Source: JAGQVA01 sp041391725 (GTDB lineage: Bacteria > Bacteroidota > Bacteroidia > J057). From it: DNA of 64,000 nucleotides. Position numbers and translations under genes: made by a program. Location: contig JAWKNL010000025.1 of NCBI GenBank assembly GCA_041391725.1, forward strand, positions 1 through 64,000. The letters run 5' to 3'. Positions 6,985-15,784 of the stretch are shown piece after piece. The notes under the pieces were generated by a model. The model was not told the DNA's origin and did not search any database. It worked only from the letters and a program-made list of their open reading frames with translations. Positions within the stretch are counted from its first letter, which is position 1, and each line of letters opens with the position of its first letter.

Positions 6985-9900
6985 CTACTTCGCATCCATT
7001 TCCACTACTCCATTCCAGCCCGCAGGCGCTCCTGTCTCCAAAAACTGTCTGGTTTGCAGGAGAAAATACGCTGCCGTTTTATCATCCGGAACCTGGGCCA
7101 CTGCCTGTGAGAATACATCTTCGGCCAAAACAAAATCACCTTCGAGATATGCTTTTACGCCGGCACTAAACGTATTTATGGAATCCAGCTTCTGATCCCG
7201 GATCTGCTCATCGTCTCCATCCAGGCTTTCGTAAATCCCAACAGGCTCCTTTTTCCCTTTGAGCTGGACTTTCCCCAGAAACCGGCAATGTTCTTTTTCC
7301 TCCGGCAAAAGGGTCACATAAACCCCGTCGCTCATCATGATATTGGCCTTGTAGTATTTGGTAAGCCCCTCCAGTCTCGCTGCGGTATTAACAGTATCTG
7401 CAATGATCGCAGCATCGGTACGCTGACTGTCGCCAATAATTCCCATCACCAGCGGCCCCACATGCATACCCATACCTACATGAATCGGATCACGCCCTAC
7501 CTCCAGCCTGGATTTATTGTAATTTCTGATTTCAGCCTGCATCTGAACCGACGCCCTTACCGCATCTGCCGGGCTTTGCTGAAACAGCGCCATAATGCCG
7601 TCTCCCAGATACTGATTGATAAAACCATTGTGTGCATGAATAACTGGTCCCATTCGCCGGGCATAAGAGTTGACAAAACGGAAGTTTTCTTCAGGTGTCA
7701 TTTTCTCCGCAAGGGTGGTGTAACCGCGAATGTCTGAAAAAAAGACGGTCACCTCCCGGGCTATATTATCTCCCAGTTGGATTTCGGCAATGGTATTCCG
7801 GCCCAGCGTTTTGATAAATTCCACGGGCACAAACCGGCTGGTAGCCTGGCTGATCTGATGGAGATTGAGATGCGTATTCAGCCTTGCCATAAACTCATCT
7901 TTGTTGAAGGGTTTTGCCAGATAGTCATTTGCCCCTACATTCAACCCTACAACCAGATCCTCCACCTGGTTTTTGGCAGTGATCATAATGACAGGAAGTT
8001 CGCTGGCAAGTCGTTTCGAACGGATGATTTCACAGACCTGATAGCCTGACATACGAGGCATCATAATATCCAGCAAAACGAGATCGAAGGTTAAATCTTT
8101 TTCCAGAATTTCAATCGCCTCCCCCCCGTTCATCGCAGAAACTACCTCAAACCGGCTGTCCCGAAGATGGTTTTTCAGAACCTGATGGTTGATCGGTTCA
8201 TCATCGACAATCAAAATGCGGATGGAGGATGTTCCCTGTTTTATTTTTGTAGGGGGAATAGTTTTTCCGTTTTTCACCTTTTCCCCGGCTACATGTAACG
8301 GGGTTAACATGGCACCGTTTTGCGAGCCGGAAGTTTTTTCAGCGGCTATTGCAGATACGGGTAACGTAAAATAAAAAGTCGAACCCTTTCCCGGCTCCGA
8401 TTCTACCCACATTTTTCCGCCATGCTTATTTACAAGTGACCGGGATATGCTAAGTCCCAGCCCTGTGCCCCCAAAACTGCGGCTGATCGATCCGTCGGCC
8501 TGAGAGAATGCCTCAAATATGGATTCGGTTTTATCGGCTGCGATGCCTATACCGGTATCTTCCACTGCGACCTCTATCATTCCGTTATTTTCATTCGCCC
8601 TCACTTCCACATAACCTGCTTCGGTAAACTTAATGGCATTGCCGGTCAGGTTAAATAAAATCTGGGTGAGGCGATTTTCATCAGCAAAAACCGGTTTTAA
8701 ATCAGGCGAAATCCGGTTTCTCAGTTCAAGTGTTTTTCCGTGCAAAAGTGGCCCGGATGTTCTGAAGATAATATTTACCATCGAATGAAGATCCACGGGC
8801 TTTTGCTGAAGCACAATATCTGCATTCCGGATTCGGGAAAAATCGAGCAGATCATTGACCAGGGAAGCGAGGCGTTTACCGGAGGTCACTACCAGTTCGA
8901 GGTTGTAGCGGGTTTCTTCGTCTGTTGCCTGATCCAGCAGGCTTTCCGTGATACCGATAATCCCGTTGAGAGGAGTACGCAACTCGTGCGAGGTATTGGC
9001 CAGAAACTGATCTTTCATCTGGTCGATCTGCTCAAGTCTTTGCCGGGCCCGAAGTTGCTGCCGGTAGCGAAATAAAAGGAAACCAAATACAGCCAGTGCC
9101 AGTCCACCAAAAAGTAAATAGTTGCGTTGGTTGAGTTTACTACGGTAAGCCATCTCGGTGCTGGCTTTTTCCTGGACAAAATTCAGGCTATCGGAAAGGG
9201 CTTTTTTGTCGTAGTCATACTGTATCTGCTGCTGGAACAGTGCCTGTACATTGTCTTCATTCCGGATACTATCGCTCATATCCACAAACAGTTCATACAT
9301 AGCCAGCGCCTCCGCATACCTTCCCTGCTTTTTATAGACTTCGTATAGGGCTTCGCCATTATCTTTAATGCTCTGAATCAGTCCTGTTTCCCGGCTGATC
9401 TCAAGCGATTGCTGAAGATATTTTTCGGCCTGCCTGAAGTTGTTATTTTTAATATACAGCTTCCCTAAATGATTCAATGCCTGTGCAACACCTTCTTTGT
9501 TACCTATTTTTTCGAAGAGTTTCATGCTTTCTGAAAACAATTCCAGTGCTTCCTTTTCCCTTCCTTCCGCAGCGTGAATCTGGCCGATCTGCTTCAGGGA
9601 CATGGCAATTCCTTTTTCATGATTGATTTCTTCTCTGATTTTCAGGCTTTGCTGCTCATAATCCATGGCGCGGACATAGTCTTTTTTGTTGAAATAAATC
9701 ACGCCAATAGCCTCAAGTGAATAGGCAATGCCTTCTTTGTCATCCACAATCTCACGTTCTTTCAGACTTCGGGTATGGTATTCAATCGCGGAGGAATCAT
9801 TGCCAAGTGAATTATAAATATTGCCTACATTATGCAGGCAGTTTCCCAGATACCCGTGTTCCTCCAGTTCTTCAAAAATTTTAATGCTCCGGAAGTAATA

Positions 9901-10500
9901 ATCCAGTGCATTGGGGTAATTCCCCTGATCTTCATACACAAGTCCGATATTATTCAGCGCCCGGGCTTCTCCGTTGCGATCGCCCAGTCTGACATTTACT
10001 TCCAATGCCTTTTGATCATACGCCAACGCATTCTCAAAATCGCCCAGTTCCCAATACAAAAGGCCTATAGACCCAAGCGCCATGGCATACCTCACTTCAA
10101 CCGTAATTGCCTCAAAATAAGGCAGGCTATTTTTAAAGTACTCAATGGCTTCCGGGTATTGCCCCATCATTTGTTTTGCAGTTGCCTGAAGAGTAAATGC
10201 GACAGCCATTTCCCGGGTCAAGTTTTTCTCTTTGGCAAATTCAAACCACTCTCCGCCATAATAGAATGCACTGTCGGGCTGGTATCTCAGATAGCCCATT
10301 GCCGAGAGTGCCATAATTGCCTGAAGCCGGCTGCTGTCGGACAGGCTTTCGTTGTACCATGCGGCCCGGAGGGAGTCTTTCTTTACCTGGGCGCGGATAT
10401 TCTGCTCTATACCAGAAAACAACAGAACACACATAGACACAGTCAAACCTTTTAGAAAATTTATAATCATAGTCCGGGAAATATAATCAGGTTCAATCAT
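6985..10500 (-). CDS. TPR - histidine kinase - receiver - class III nucleotide cyclase
   Basis: 1171 aa. After a signal or membrane start (a second Met at 10470 gives a cleaner signal peptide) come tandem TPRs (about 60-400, recurring ALEYDQKAL-type units), one membrane helix (about 460-478), a HisKA domain (H505 in SHELRTPLNG), a GHKL ATPase (NLTGNAIKF, EDTGIGI, GGTGLGLSISR), a receiver (IVDDE, D811 in LLDIMMP, Lys in AKPF) and a class III adenylate/guanylate cyclase domain (D923 in FFSDIRGYT, LGDGIMALF, DTVNTAARLE). A short TPR-like tail ends the protein. The TPRs are probably periplasmic sensors and the rest cytoplasmic, so one chain could turn a signal into phosphotransfer and cyclic nucleotide. 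Its paralogue lies divergently 81 bp away. Substrate (ATP or GTP) cannot be read with confidence. Confidence 0.9.
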   Translation of the reverse strand: MIEPDYISRTMIINFLKGLTVSMCVLLFSGIEQNIRAQVKKDSLRAAWYNESLSDSSRLQAIMALSAMGYLRYQPDSAFYYGGEWFEFAKEKNLTREMAVAFTLQATAKQMMGQYPEAIEYFKNSLPYFEAITVEVRYAMALGSIGLLYWELGDFENALAYDQKALEVNVRLGDRNGEARALNNIGLVYEDQGNYPNALDYYFRSIKIFEELEEHGYLGNCLHNVGNIYNSLGNDSSAIEYHTRSLKEREIVDDKEGIAYSLEAIGVIYFNKKDYVRAMDYEQQSLKIREEINHEKGIAMSLKQIGQIHAAEGREKEALELFSESMKLFEKIGNKEGVAQALNHLGKLYIKNNNFRQAEKYLQQSLEISRETGLIQSIKDNGEALYEVYKKQGRYAEALAMYELFVDMSDSIRNEDNVQALFQQQIQYDYDKKALSDSLNFVQEKASTEMAYRSKLNQRNYLLFGGLALAVFGFLLFRYRQQLRARQRLEQIDQMKDQFLANTSHELRTPLNGIIGITESLLDQATDEETRYNLELVVTSGKRLASLVNDLLDFSRIRNADIVLQQKPVDLHSMVNIIFRTSGPLLHGKTLELRNRISPDLKPVFADENRLTQILFNLTGNAIKFTEAGYVEVRANENNGMIEVAVEDTGIGIAADKTESIFEAFSQADGSISRSFGGTGLGLSISRSLVNKHGGKMWVESEPGKGSTFYFTLPVSAIAAEKTSGSQNGAMLTPLHVAGEKVKNGKTIPPTKIKQGTSSIRILIVDDEPINHQVLKNHLRDSRFEVVSAMNGGEAIEILEKDLTFDLVLLDIMMPRMSGYQVCEIIRSKRLASELPVIMITAKNQVEDLVVGLNVGANDYLAKPFNKDEFMARLNTHLNLHQISQATSRFVPVEFIKTLGRNTIAEIQLGDNIAREVTVFFSDIRGYTTLAEKMTPEENFRFVNSYARRMGPVIHAHNGFINQYLGDGIMALFQQSPADAVRASVQMQAEIRNYNKSRLEVGRDPIHVGMGMHVGPLVMGIIGDSQRTDAAIIADTVNTAARLEGLTKYYKANIMMSDGVYVTLLPEEKEHCRFLGKVQLKGKKEPVGIYESLDGDDEQIRDQKLDSINTFSAGVKAYLEGDFVLAEDVFSQAVAQVPDDKTAAYFLLQTRQFLETGAPAGWNGVVEMDAK

Positions 10501-10581
10501 AGAATTGTAAAATACAAAGAATCAAAAAATACTCATAAATTTATCTAATATGAGTTAAGAGCACCTTTACTCCGTGGATTT

Positions 10582-13500
10582 ATGAAAGTATTTAAAGTAT
10601 TCCTGATCCTTTCAGGATTGTATTTACAAGTGTTTTCCCAACCCAATCTTGATTCTCTGAGATCGGTTTGGAATGATCTGTCTAAACCTGACAGTAGCAG
10701 GCTCCAGGCAGTGAATCAGATCGGACAGGCCTATTTCGGGTTACCTGACAGTGCCATTTATTACGCTCAGTTGCAGTATGAACTGGCAAAGTCTGTAGGC
10801 AACAGGAATGCCATGGCAGAGGCTGAACTGATCATGGGCAGGGTCTATTCCAATTCAGATCTCGAAAAGGCCATCCAATTACTGGAAAGCAGCCGAAAGT
10901 CATTTGAGACCCTGAACAATAAAGGCGGGCTTTCCAAAAGTCTGTCGTCGCTGGGGTCTGTCTATAATTTTAGGGGAGAACCAGAAAAAGCCCTGTCGTA
11001 CTATGAAGAGAGTAAAAAGATATGTGAAGAAATCGGAGACATCAAAAACCTGGCGGCAAATCAACTCAATATTGGTCAAATCTATATGGGTAAAGGAGAC
11101 TTTAGCAATGCCATGGGTTATTACTCAAACAGCCTCCGCACTTTTGAAAAAATAGGAAAAAACCATGGCATTGTGGTCTCCCTGATCAACATCGGGCTCA
11201 TTTATATGGCTCAGGAAAATGACGATGAAGCATTACAATCGTTTCTCAAAGGTCTGGAAGTTGCGGAAGAAATAAAAAGCCCGGTTTATACAGCGGCCAC
11301 TTTAATCAATATAGGAATTGTTTACGCTAAAAAAGAAGTGTATGATAAAGCAATCGAATATACTTCCCGCAGCTTAAAAATCGCGGAAGAGCTTGGCGAT
11401 CAGAGAAATATTGCCTTTTGTCTGACTACACTTGGAGATATCTACCAGCATACAGGCGACTATAATCAAGCTTTGAAAACATTGCAACAAAGTCTGAGTC
11501 TGGCTGAATCTTTTGGGGAGCCCAATGCAATAGCTGATGCAAGAAGGCGGCTGGGAGATGTTTTTTCAAAACTCGGAAACCACACGCAATCCATAATAAA
11601 TAACCGTATTGCCTTTGATATTGCCAGGGAGATCAATAAGCTGGAACTGGTGATTACAACCAGTTCCAGTCTGCTGAGGGAATACAGAGCTACCGGACAA
11701 TATCCTCAGGCACTGGAAATGCAGGATATTTATATTCAGGCTCGTGATAGCCTGAACAGCGAAGAAAACCAACGCGCCACCATTCGCTTTGAATTTGAAC
11801 AACAGGCCATGCAGGATTCATTGGCTTTTGTTCAAAAACAGGCGGAAACAAAAGTTGTATACCAGCGCCAACTGGCGAAACGAAATTACTTGCTCTTTGG
11901 AGGACTGGGGCTTATACTGCTGGCTTCTGGTGGCTTTTGGTTCTGGCAACAACGTCAAGTGCGGGAACGAGAACTACAGGCCGAACGGGAACGAAACCAA
12001 AAGCTCGAACAAATCGACCGCCTCAAAGACCAGTTCCTGGCCAATACCTCGCACGAACTACGCACCCCGCTCAATGGCATTATTGGACTAAGTGAAGGGT
12101 TGTACGAAAGGGAAACCAACGAGGCGCACCGGCAAAATCTCGGAATGATCATTGCTTCGGGCAAACGCCTCGCATCCCTGGTCAATGACCTCCTTGACTT
12201 CTCCCGTCTCCGCAATGCAGACCTGGTTCTACGCCAGCGCCCTCTCCACCTCCGTTCGATGGCGGATCTTGTGCTACAGGTTTCTTATCCCCTGACACAG
12301 GGAAAACAACTCATTCTCAGAAACGAAGTCCCTTCTGATCTCCCAGCGGCTTTTGCAGATGAGGACCGGCTGACGCAAATTCTTCACAACCTCGTGGGGA
12401 ATGCCATTAAGTTTACAGAATCCGGATTTGTGCAGATTGCTGCTATCCAGAAAAACCAAATGCTGGAAATTTCGGTATCGGATACAGGTATTGGAATCCC
12501 GCCAGAGAAACAGGAAATCATCTTTGCGGCTTTTGAGCAGGGCGATGGATCTATTTCCCGGCAATATAGTGGTACCGGACTCGGGCTGAGCATCACCCGG
12601 CAACTTGTACAACAACATGGAGGAGAGATATGGGTTGAGTCAAAACCGGGGAATGGAGCAACCTTTTTCTTCACCCTTCCCGTATCTGAGGAAAACGAAC
12701 TCCCTTCAGAGGCACTGAAAATTACCCCTCTTGTGTCCTATGCCACGGATCAAAATCATCCCGGGTTTATCGCCGTATCACAACCTTCCGGCGAAGACCG
12801 GATTCACCTGCTTATCGTAGATGATGAGCCGATCAACCATCAGGTATTGCGAAATCACCTCCACGGAGATCGTTTTGAAATCCATTCAGCCATGAACGGA
12901 CAGGAGGCATTGACACTCCTGGAAAAGACTAACAAGCCATTTGACATGATTCTCCTCGATATCATGATGCCCAGAATGTCGGGATATGAGGTCGCCCGCA
13001 AAATTCGCGAAACCTATTTACCCTCCGAGTTGCCCATCATCATGATTACCGCAAAAAATCAGGTCGCAGACCTCGTACAGGGACTCGAAACCGGCGCCAA
13101 CGACTACCTCGCCAAGCCCTTCAGCAAGGATGAGTTTCTGGCCAGACTCCGCACCCACCTCAATCTCAGACAAATCAACCGCGCTTCGGGGCGGTTTGTT
13201 CCCAATGAATTTATCCAAACCCTCGGGTATAAAACCATTACAGAAGTCCGGCTTGGAGATCATATTGACAGGGAAGTGACTGTTTTTTTCTCTGATATTC
13301 GCAGCTATACCACCTTGGCAGAACAAATGACTCCGGATGAGAATTTTCGGTTTGTCAATGCCTACGCCCAGCGTATGGGGCCGATTATTTACCGGAATGG
13401 CGGATTTGTCAATCAATATCTCGGGGATGGCATCATGGCTATATTCCAGCAAAGTACCACCCATGCCCTGCAGGCAGCCATTGATATGCAAAAGGCGCTA

Positions 13501-14043
13501 CTAGAATACAATCACCAGCGTATTGCGCAGAAACGCCAACCGCTACGGGTAGGAATGGGAATGCACAAAGGCCCTCTGGTCATGGGTATTATCGGCGACC
13601 ATCAGCGAACCGAAACCGCTGTCATTGCCGATACCGTAAATATCGCTGCAAGGGTCGAAGGACTAACCAAACACTATGGGGCCAGTATATTACTCAGCGA
13701 AATCAGCTTCCAAAATCTCCCGCCCAACATGCAGACTTACTGCCGCTATCTGGGTCTTGTGAGAGTCAAAGGCAGGGAAGAACCACTTGGGATTTATGAA
13801 TGTATTGATGGAGAAGAAGACGCCGTTAAGGATGGCAAACTTCTCTGTAAAGAACGGTTTCATACCGGTATTGAAGCTTACCTTAAAGGAGATTTAACCG
13901 AAGCCCATGAAATTTTCAGCTCTGTCTCCCGTCAGTACCCCGACGACAAACCAGCAGCTTATTTTCTAAGGCATCTGGAAGTTCTCATTAGCCAAGGTTT
14001 ACCGGAACAATGGACGGGTGTGCTTGAGATGTTGGAAAAATAA
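10582..14043 (+). CDS. TPR - histidine kinase - receiver - nucleotide cyclase, divergent paralogue
   Basis: 1153 aa with a clear signal peptide (residues 1-19, ending VFSQ). The layout matches the divergent neighbour: TPRs (about 40-400), membrane helix (about 440-457), HisKA with H491 in SHELRTPLNG, GHKL ATPase (NLVGNAIKF, SDTGIGI, SGTGLGLSITR), receiver with D793 in LLDIMMP, class III cyclase with D905 in FFSDIRSYT and DTVNIAARVE, and a C-terminal TPR-like tail. The catalytic parts are strikingly similar between the two proteins, while the TPR part is more divergent. This fits a duplication followed by sensor divergence. The two starts share a short AT-rich region (10501-10581) where I could not define a promoter. 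Confidence 0.9.
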   Translation: MKVFKVFLILSGLYLQVFSQPNLDSLRSVWNDLSKPDSSRLQAVNQIGQAYFGLPDSAIYYAQLQYELAKSVGNRNAMAEAELIMGRVYSNSDLEKAIQLLESSRKSFETLNNKGGLSKSLSSLGSVYNFRGEPEKALSYYEESKKICEEIGDIKNLAANQLNIGQIYMGKGDFSNAMGYYSNSLRTFEKIGKNHGIVVSLINIGLIYMAQENDDEALQSFLKGLEVAEEIKSPVYTAATLINIGIVYAKKEVYDKAIEYTSRSLKIAEELGDQRNIAFCLTTLGDIYQHTGDYNQALKTLQQSLSLAESFGEPNAIADARRRLGDVFSKLGNHTQSIINNRIAFDIAREINKLELVITTSSSLLREYRATGQYPQALEMQDIYIQARDSLNSEENQRATIRFEFEQQAMQDSLAFVQKQAETKVVYQRQLAKRNYLLFGGLGLILLASGGFWFWQQRQVRERELQAERERNQKLEQIDRLKDQFLANTSHELRTPLNGIIGLSEGLYERETNEAHRQNLGMIIASGKRLASLVNDLLDFSRLRNADLVLRQRPLHLRSMADLVLQVSYPLTQGKQLILRNEVPSDLPAAFADEDRLTQILHNLVGNAIKFTESGFVQIAAIQKNQMLEISVSDTGIGIPPEKQEIIFAAFEQGDGSISRQYSGTGLGLSITRQLVQQHGGEIWVESKPGNGATFFFTLPVSEENELPSEALKITPLVSYATDQNHPGFIAVSQPSGEDRIHLLIVDDEPINHQVLRNHLHGDRFEIHSAMNGQEALTLLEKTNKPFDMILLDIMMPRMSGYEVARKIRETYLPSELPIIMITAKNQVADLVQGLETGANDYLAKPFSKDEFLARLRTHLNLRQINRASGRFVPNEFIQTLGYKTITEVRLGDHIDREVTVFFSDIRSYTTLAEQMTPDENFRFVNAYAQRMGPIIYRNGGFVNQYLGDGIMAIFQQSTTHALQAAIDMQKALLEYNHQRIAQKRQPLRVGMGMHKGPLVMGIIGDHQRTETAVIADTVNIAARVEGLTKHYGASILLSEISFQNLPPNMQTYCRYLGLVRVKGREEPLGIYECIDGEEDAVKDGKLLCKERFHTGIEAYLKGDLTEAHEIFSSVSRQYPDDKPAAYFLRHLEVLISQGLPEQWTGVLEMLEK

Positions 14044-14161
14044 CCTTAGGAGAGAAATTAAGTCTTAGGATCGCTTTCTTAGATTTGTATGCAAAAAGTA
14101 TGGGAATAATATCTCTTTGCACGTTTTTTGTGCGTTATAAAAGTATAAGGTAACTACATAC

Positions 14162-15589
14162 ATGATCGGCATTCAACATCCCTATAAAACCGGCTCTGCA
14201 AACTACGAACGATTTATCTCCCGTTTTCCGCAATATGAGGAAACCGCTATTCTCGACCAGTTGCGACGCACTGATTACAGCAGACTGGATGAACAGGAGC
14301 AGGTTTATCTCGACTTTACAGGAGGAAATCTGTATGCCCTTCGCCAGATAGAGCAGCACCATCAACTGCTGAAAGAACATGTTTTCGGAAATCCGCATTC
14401 CTCCAACCCCTCTTCCATGCTTTCCACAAAGCTGGTAGAGGAGGCAAGAGAATATGTGCTTCACTACTTCCGGGCAAGTGATGATTATGTCTGCATATTT
14501 ACGCCCAACGCCTCCGGTGCGCTCAAGATCGTGGGAGAATGTTATCCTTTTGAAAAGAAAGGACATTTTCTGCTGACTTTCGACAATCACAACTCCGTCA
14601 ACGGAATCAGAGAATTTGCCAGAAACAAAGGCGCAGAAATCACCTATTGCGGACTGAATATCGATACACTCAGAATAAACGAAGAAGAAGTATTTGAAAG
14701 GCTGTCTGCTTTCCCTGAAAAAGAAAATAAACTTTTTGCCTTTCCCGCCCAATCCAACGTGTCGGGCGTAAAACATCTCCCCGACTGGATCGAGTATGCC
14801 CACCTCAAAGGCTGGGATGTACTGCTGGATGCCGCCGCCTTTGTGCCTTCTGACCAGCTTGATCTTTCGGTTTACAAACCTGATTTTGTATCCATATCTT
14901 TTTACAAAATTTTTGGCTACCCCACCGGCCTGGGTTGTCTGCTTGTGAGAAAAAATGCCTGGCATAAACTCCAGAAACCCTGGTTTGCCGGAGGCACGGT
15001 AACCCTTGCATCAGTGATTGCAGATAATCATTTTTTAGACAACAGCCACGCCAAATTCGAAGACGGAACCATCAACTACCTGGATATTCCGGCAATCAAG
15101 ATCGGCCTCGAATATATAAACTCCATCGGAATAGAGACCATCAAAACCCGGGTTCTCAGCCTTACCGGTTGGCTGCTGGAAGAACTGCCCAAAATCACCC
15201 ACAGCAACGGACAGCCCATCGTACATATATTCGGCCCCAAAGACCTGAATCAAAGGGGAGGAACCATCATTATGAATTTCTTCGATAAGGATGGACAGCC
15301 CTATCCCTTTGAAGCAGTAGAGCATAAAGCAAACTCTCTTGATATTTCCATTCGCACCGGGTGTTTCTGTAATCCGGGGATTGATGAAATCAATAACTGC
15401 CTGACAACCGACGAACTGGCGCAATACTTCCATTCACACGAGTCGGGAAATTACGGCGATATGATAGCCGCTATAGGCAAAATGCGCGGTGCGGTCAGGA
15501 TTTCTGTAGGTCTGATTTCAAACTTTGCAGATATCGATACCTTCCTCAACTTCGTCAGAAGTTTTACGGACAAATCAGCACATATATAA
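14162..15589 (+). CDS. Class V aminotransferase, molybdenum-cofactor-sulfurase-like
   Basis: 475 aa, PLP-dependent fold type I. The Schiff-base lysine is K249 in SFYKIFGYPTGLG, the signature of the N-terminal domain of eukaryotic MoCo sulfurase (MOCOS/ABA3). The RTGCFCNPG motif carries the candidate persulfide cysteines C401 and C403. The N-terminal part has the cofactor-phosphate motif (NASGAL) and the LDAAAF aspartate that pairs with the PLP pyridine. The MOSC domain of full MOCOS is absent. The likely reaction is cysteine desulfuration or a related C-S lyase step; the acceptor is unknown, and no molybdoenzyme or Fe-S gene lies alongside. It stands alone, bounded downstream by a hairpin at 15596-15619. 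Confidence 0.8.
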   Translation: MIGIQHPYKTGSANYERFISRFPQYEETAILDQLRRTDYSRLDEQEQVYLDFTGGNLYALRQIEQHHQLLKEHVFGNPHSSNPSSMLSTKLVEEAREYVLHYFRASDDYVCIFTPNASGALKIVGECYPFEKKGHFLLTFDNHNSVNGIREFARNKGAEITYCGLNIDTLRINEEEVFERLSAFPEKENKLFAFPAQSNVSGVKHLPDWIEYAHLKGWDVLLDAAAFVPSDQLDLSVYKPDFVSISFYKIFGYPTGLGCLLVRKNAWHKLQKPWFAGGTVTLASVIADNHFLDNSHAKFEDGTINYLDIPAIKIGLEYINSIGIETIKTRVLSLTGWLLEELPKITHSNGQPIVHIFGPKDLNQRGGTIIMNFFDKDGQPYPFEAVEHKANSLDISIRTGCFCNPGIDEINNCLTTDELAQYFHSHESGNYGDMIAAIGKMRGAVRISVGLISNFADIDTFLNFVRSFTDKSAHI

Positions 15590-15595
15590 AAAAGT

Positions 15596-15619
15596 ACCGG
15601 CGCATGAAGGTGCGCCGGT
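15596..15619. terminator. Intergenic terminator-like hairpin
   Basis: A perfect 9-bp GC-rich stem (accggcgca / tgcgccggt) with a 6-nt loop, just after the aminotransferase stop. The T-run is weak on the plus strand but present on the minus strand (aaaaaa at 15588-15593 on plus), so it may act in both directions. Confidence 0.55.
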
Positions 15620-15772
15620 TAGCTTTATCAACTGTAACTATGGAAAATTGTAACTACTACTACTAATTGGTTACCTTACAAAGATAAAGGCAAAATCAAA
15701 TCCCGGTGGTTAATGCTCCGTTAAAGTCTGTTAAGGAAACGTTAATGATCTCCGGTGTTGAATCCTGTATAT

Positions 15773-15780
15773 TATCTTTG
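15773..15780 (+). promoter_or_regulatory. Putative -7 promoter box TATCTTTG
   Basis: Exact match to the Bacteroidota TAnnTTTG consensus, 4 nt before the GTG start of the histidine kinase gene. No clear -33 TTG is seen at the usual distance. If used, the transcript would start at or inside the start codon. Confidence 0.35.
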
Positions 15781-15784
15781 AATT

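Noticed and set aside
14135..14965. Minus-strand open frame of 276 codons opposite the aminotransferase
   Set aside because: Shadow of a clear PLP enzyme; low-complexity translation.
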